Source: MPNP01 sp026709725 (GTDB lineage: Bacteria; Pseudomonadota; Alphaproteobacteria; Rhodobacterales; Rhodobacteraceae). Taken from it: a stretch of DNA of 64,000 bases. The position numbers were made by a program, and so were the translations under genes. The notes beneath the pieces are model-generated. The model searched no databases. It was not told the origin of the DNA and saw only the letters and a list, made by a program, of their open reading frames with translations. Positions 63,414 to 64,000 of the stretch are shown piece after piece. How positions within the stretch are numbered: the first letter of the stretch is position 1; every line of letters starts with the position of its first letter. The stretch lies in assembly GCA_965200805.1 (NCBI GenBank), contig OZ241384.1, positions 1,550,001 to 1,614,000 on the forward strand, given 5' to 3'.

Positions 63414-64000
63414 GATGCACAAATTCCCCAATGACGAAACAGCCCGCATCCGGGTTGAGTCGATTGCCACGACCGATGGCCCGCGCTGTCCGTATTGCGG
63501 GACAGGCAGTGTATTGGCAGGCACCAAGCGTAATTCCATAACATACAAGTGCCGGGTGTGTACCGATAAGCCCCGGTTTGGCCTCAAGACCGGACGCGGG
63601 ATCAGGGATCACAAGACTAATCCTGTTGCTATGAGTGCTGCCCAATCAACAAAAGGGGACATGTTAAAAGGATTTATCCAAGGCATTGTCGAATCACCAG
63701 ACCATCAGTCTTATGCAAATCGAAGAATACCAATGAACACAAACCCTATGAAGGCATTGAGGGCTACCAAAACGATTCTGTGAACCACTCCACAGGAGAA
63801 TATGCATGGGACGGTATGATCCCCACAAATGGCATTGAATCCTTCCTTATGTTCAAGCGTACGCGCAAGGGGGTACACCAAAAGATGTCCCCGAAGCATT
63901 TGCGGCGGCACCTGGATGAGTTTTCGGGTCGCCACAACATACGGGAGGGCGATACGGTCCAACAATTGAACCTGATGGTGCATTTGATGAAGGGCAAGTG
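63406..64000 (+). mobile_element. IS1595-family transposase, rearranged and frameshifted, continuing past the right edge
   Basis: The N-terminal part reads FPNDETARIRVESIATTDGP with a zinc ribbon (RCPYCGTGSVLA ... YKCRVCTD), typical of IS1595 transposases. After GDMLKGFIQGIVESPDHQSY the frame fails. A second frame from about 63,745 continues YEGIEGYQNDSVNHSTGEYA, TNGIESF, HQKMSPKHLRRHLDEFSGRH and NIREGDTVQQL, the C-terminal part of the DDE domain with its N/E-containing T-N-G-I-E-S-F motif. The central ~100 residues of the DDE domain appear deleted. A 28-bp direct repeat brackets the first half. The element is inactive as it stands. Confidence 0.8.
63693..63720 (+). repeat. 28-bp direct repeat, right copy
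   Basis: Exact copy of 63,386-63,413, lying inside the transposase frame where it encodes S-P-D-H-Q-S-Y-A-N. The right copy is likely original and the left one a duplication, or the two flank a deletion joint. Confidence 0.9.

Overview
The window is a chromosomal segment of a GC-rich alphaproteobacterium. The evidence is gene content and order: rsh-pdxJ-acpS, lepB-rnc-era-DUF1491-recO, serB/serC of the alphaproteobacterial type, DUF1467 next to methylmalonyl-CoA epimerase, Bpt, and tldD divergent from a coxB-ctaB-CoxF-ctaG cluster. A Rhodospirillales-like, possibly host-associated lineage is my inference. It rests on the mix of intact housekeeping genes with many decayed toxin-antitoxin, restriction, ankyrin and transposase genes; the sequence does not prove it.

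Layout. 1-2.0 kb: end of rsh, a decayed DUF2062-like gene, pdxJ and acpS. 2.0-11.9 kb: an insertion splitting the usual acpS-lepB order. It carries an SbtA-type bicarbonate transporter, a 1358-residue type IIG-like restriction-methylase, an AlbA_2/Schlafen-like ATP-binding protein, a frameshifted ClpP-fold serine protease with a small partner gene, and about 1.4 kb of gene-free repeats including a MITE-like element. 11.9-17.5 kb: lepB-rnc-era-DUF1491-recO, then serB and serC. 17.5-22.6 kb: a decayed RES toxin, then a thiolase-like protein, an AMP-dependent ligase and an MFS transporter on the minus strand. 22.8-29.0 kb: zapE, galE, waaA, then pnp and rpsO on the minus strand. 29-33 kb: an accessory patch with a frameshifted secreted protein, a 68-bp dispersed repeat, a small membrane protein and a methyltransferase remnant. 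33.2-42.1 kb: gabD-like dehydrogenase, bpt, decayed brnT-brnA, membrane protein, P1-family peptidase, DUF1467, mce and topA.

43.0-56.6 kb is the richest accessory island. It has a MntA-type nucleotidyltransferase overlapping a HepT-like HEPN domain fused to ankyrin repeats, and a broken secreted ankyrin-LysM gene. It also has a two-gene operon coding for a HEPN(Swt1-like)-SNF2 helicase and a sacsin/Hsp90-like ATPase with a C-terminal HNH-like zinc motif. Two AAA_14/DUF4143 ATPase genes flank that operon (the left one frameshifted at an A8 tract), followed by a very AT-rich spacer and a broken AbiEi antitoxin. 56.9-62.7 kb: tldD, then coxB-ctaB-CoxF-ctaG without ctaD or coxC, and a second AlbA_2/ATP-binding protein. 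The window ends in a rearranged IS1595-family transposase with 28-bp direct repeats.

The best candidate for an undescribed system is the HEPN-helicase/HATPase-HNH operon at 47,482-54,179. The second is the MntA/HepT-ankyrin fusion at 43,978-45,046. Both are predicted from motifs read by eye; no database search was possible.
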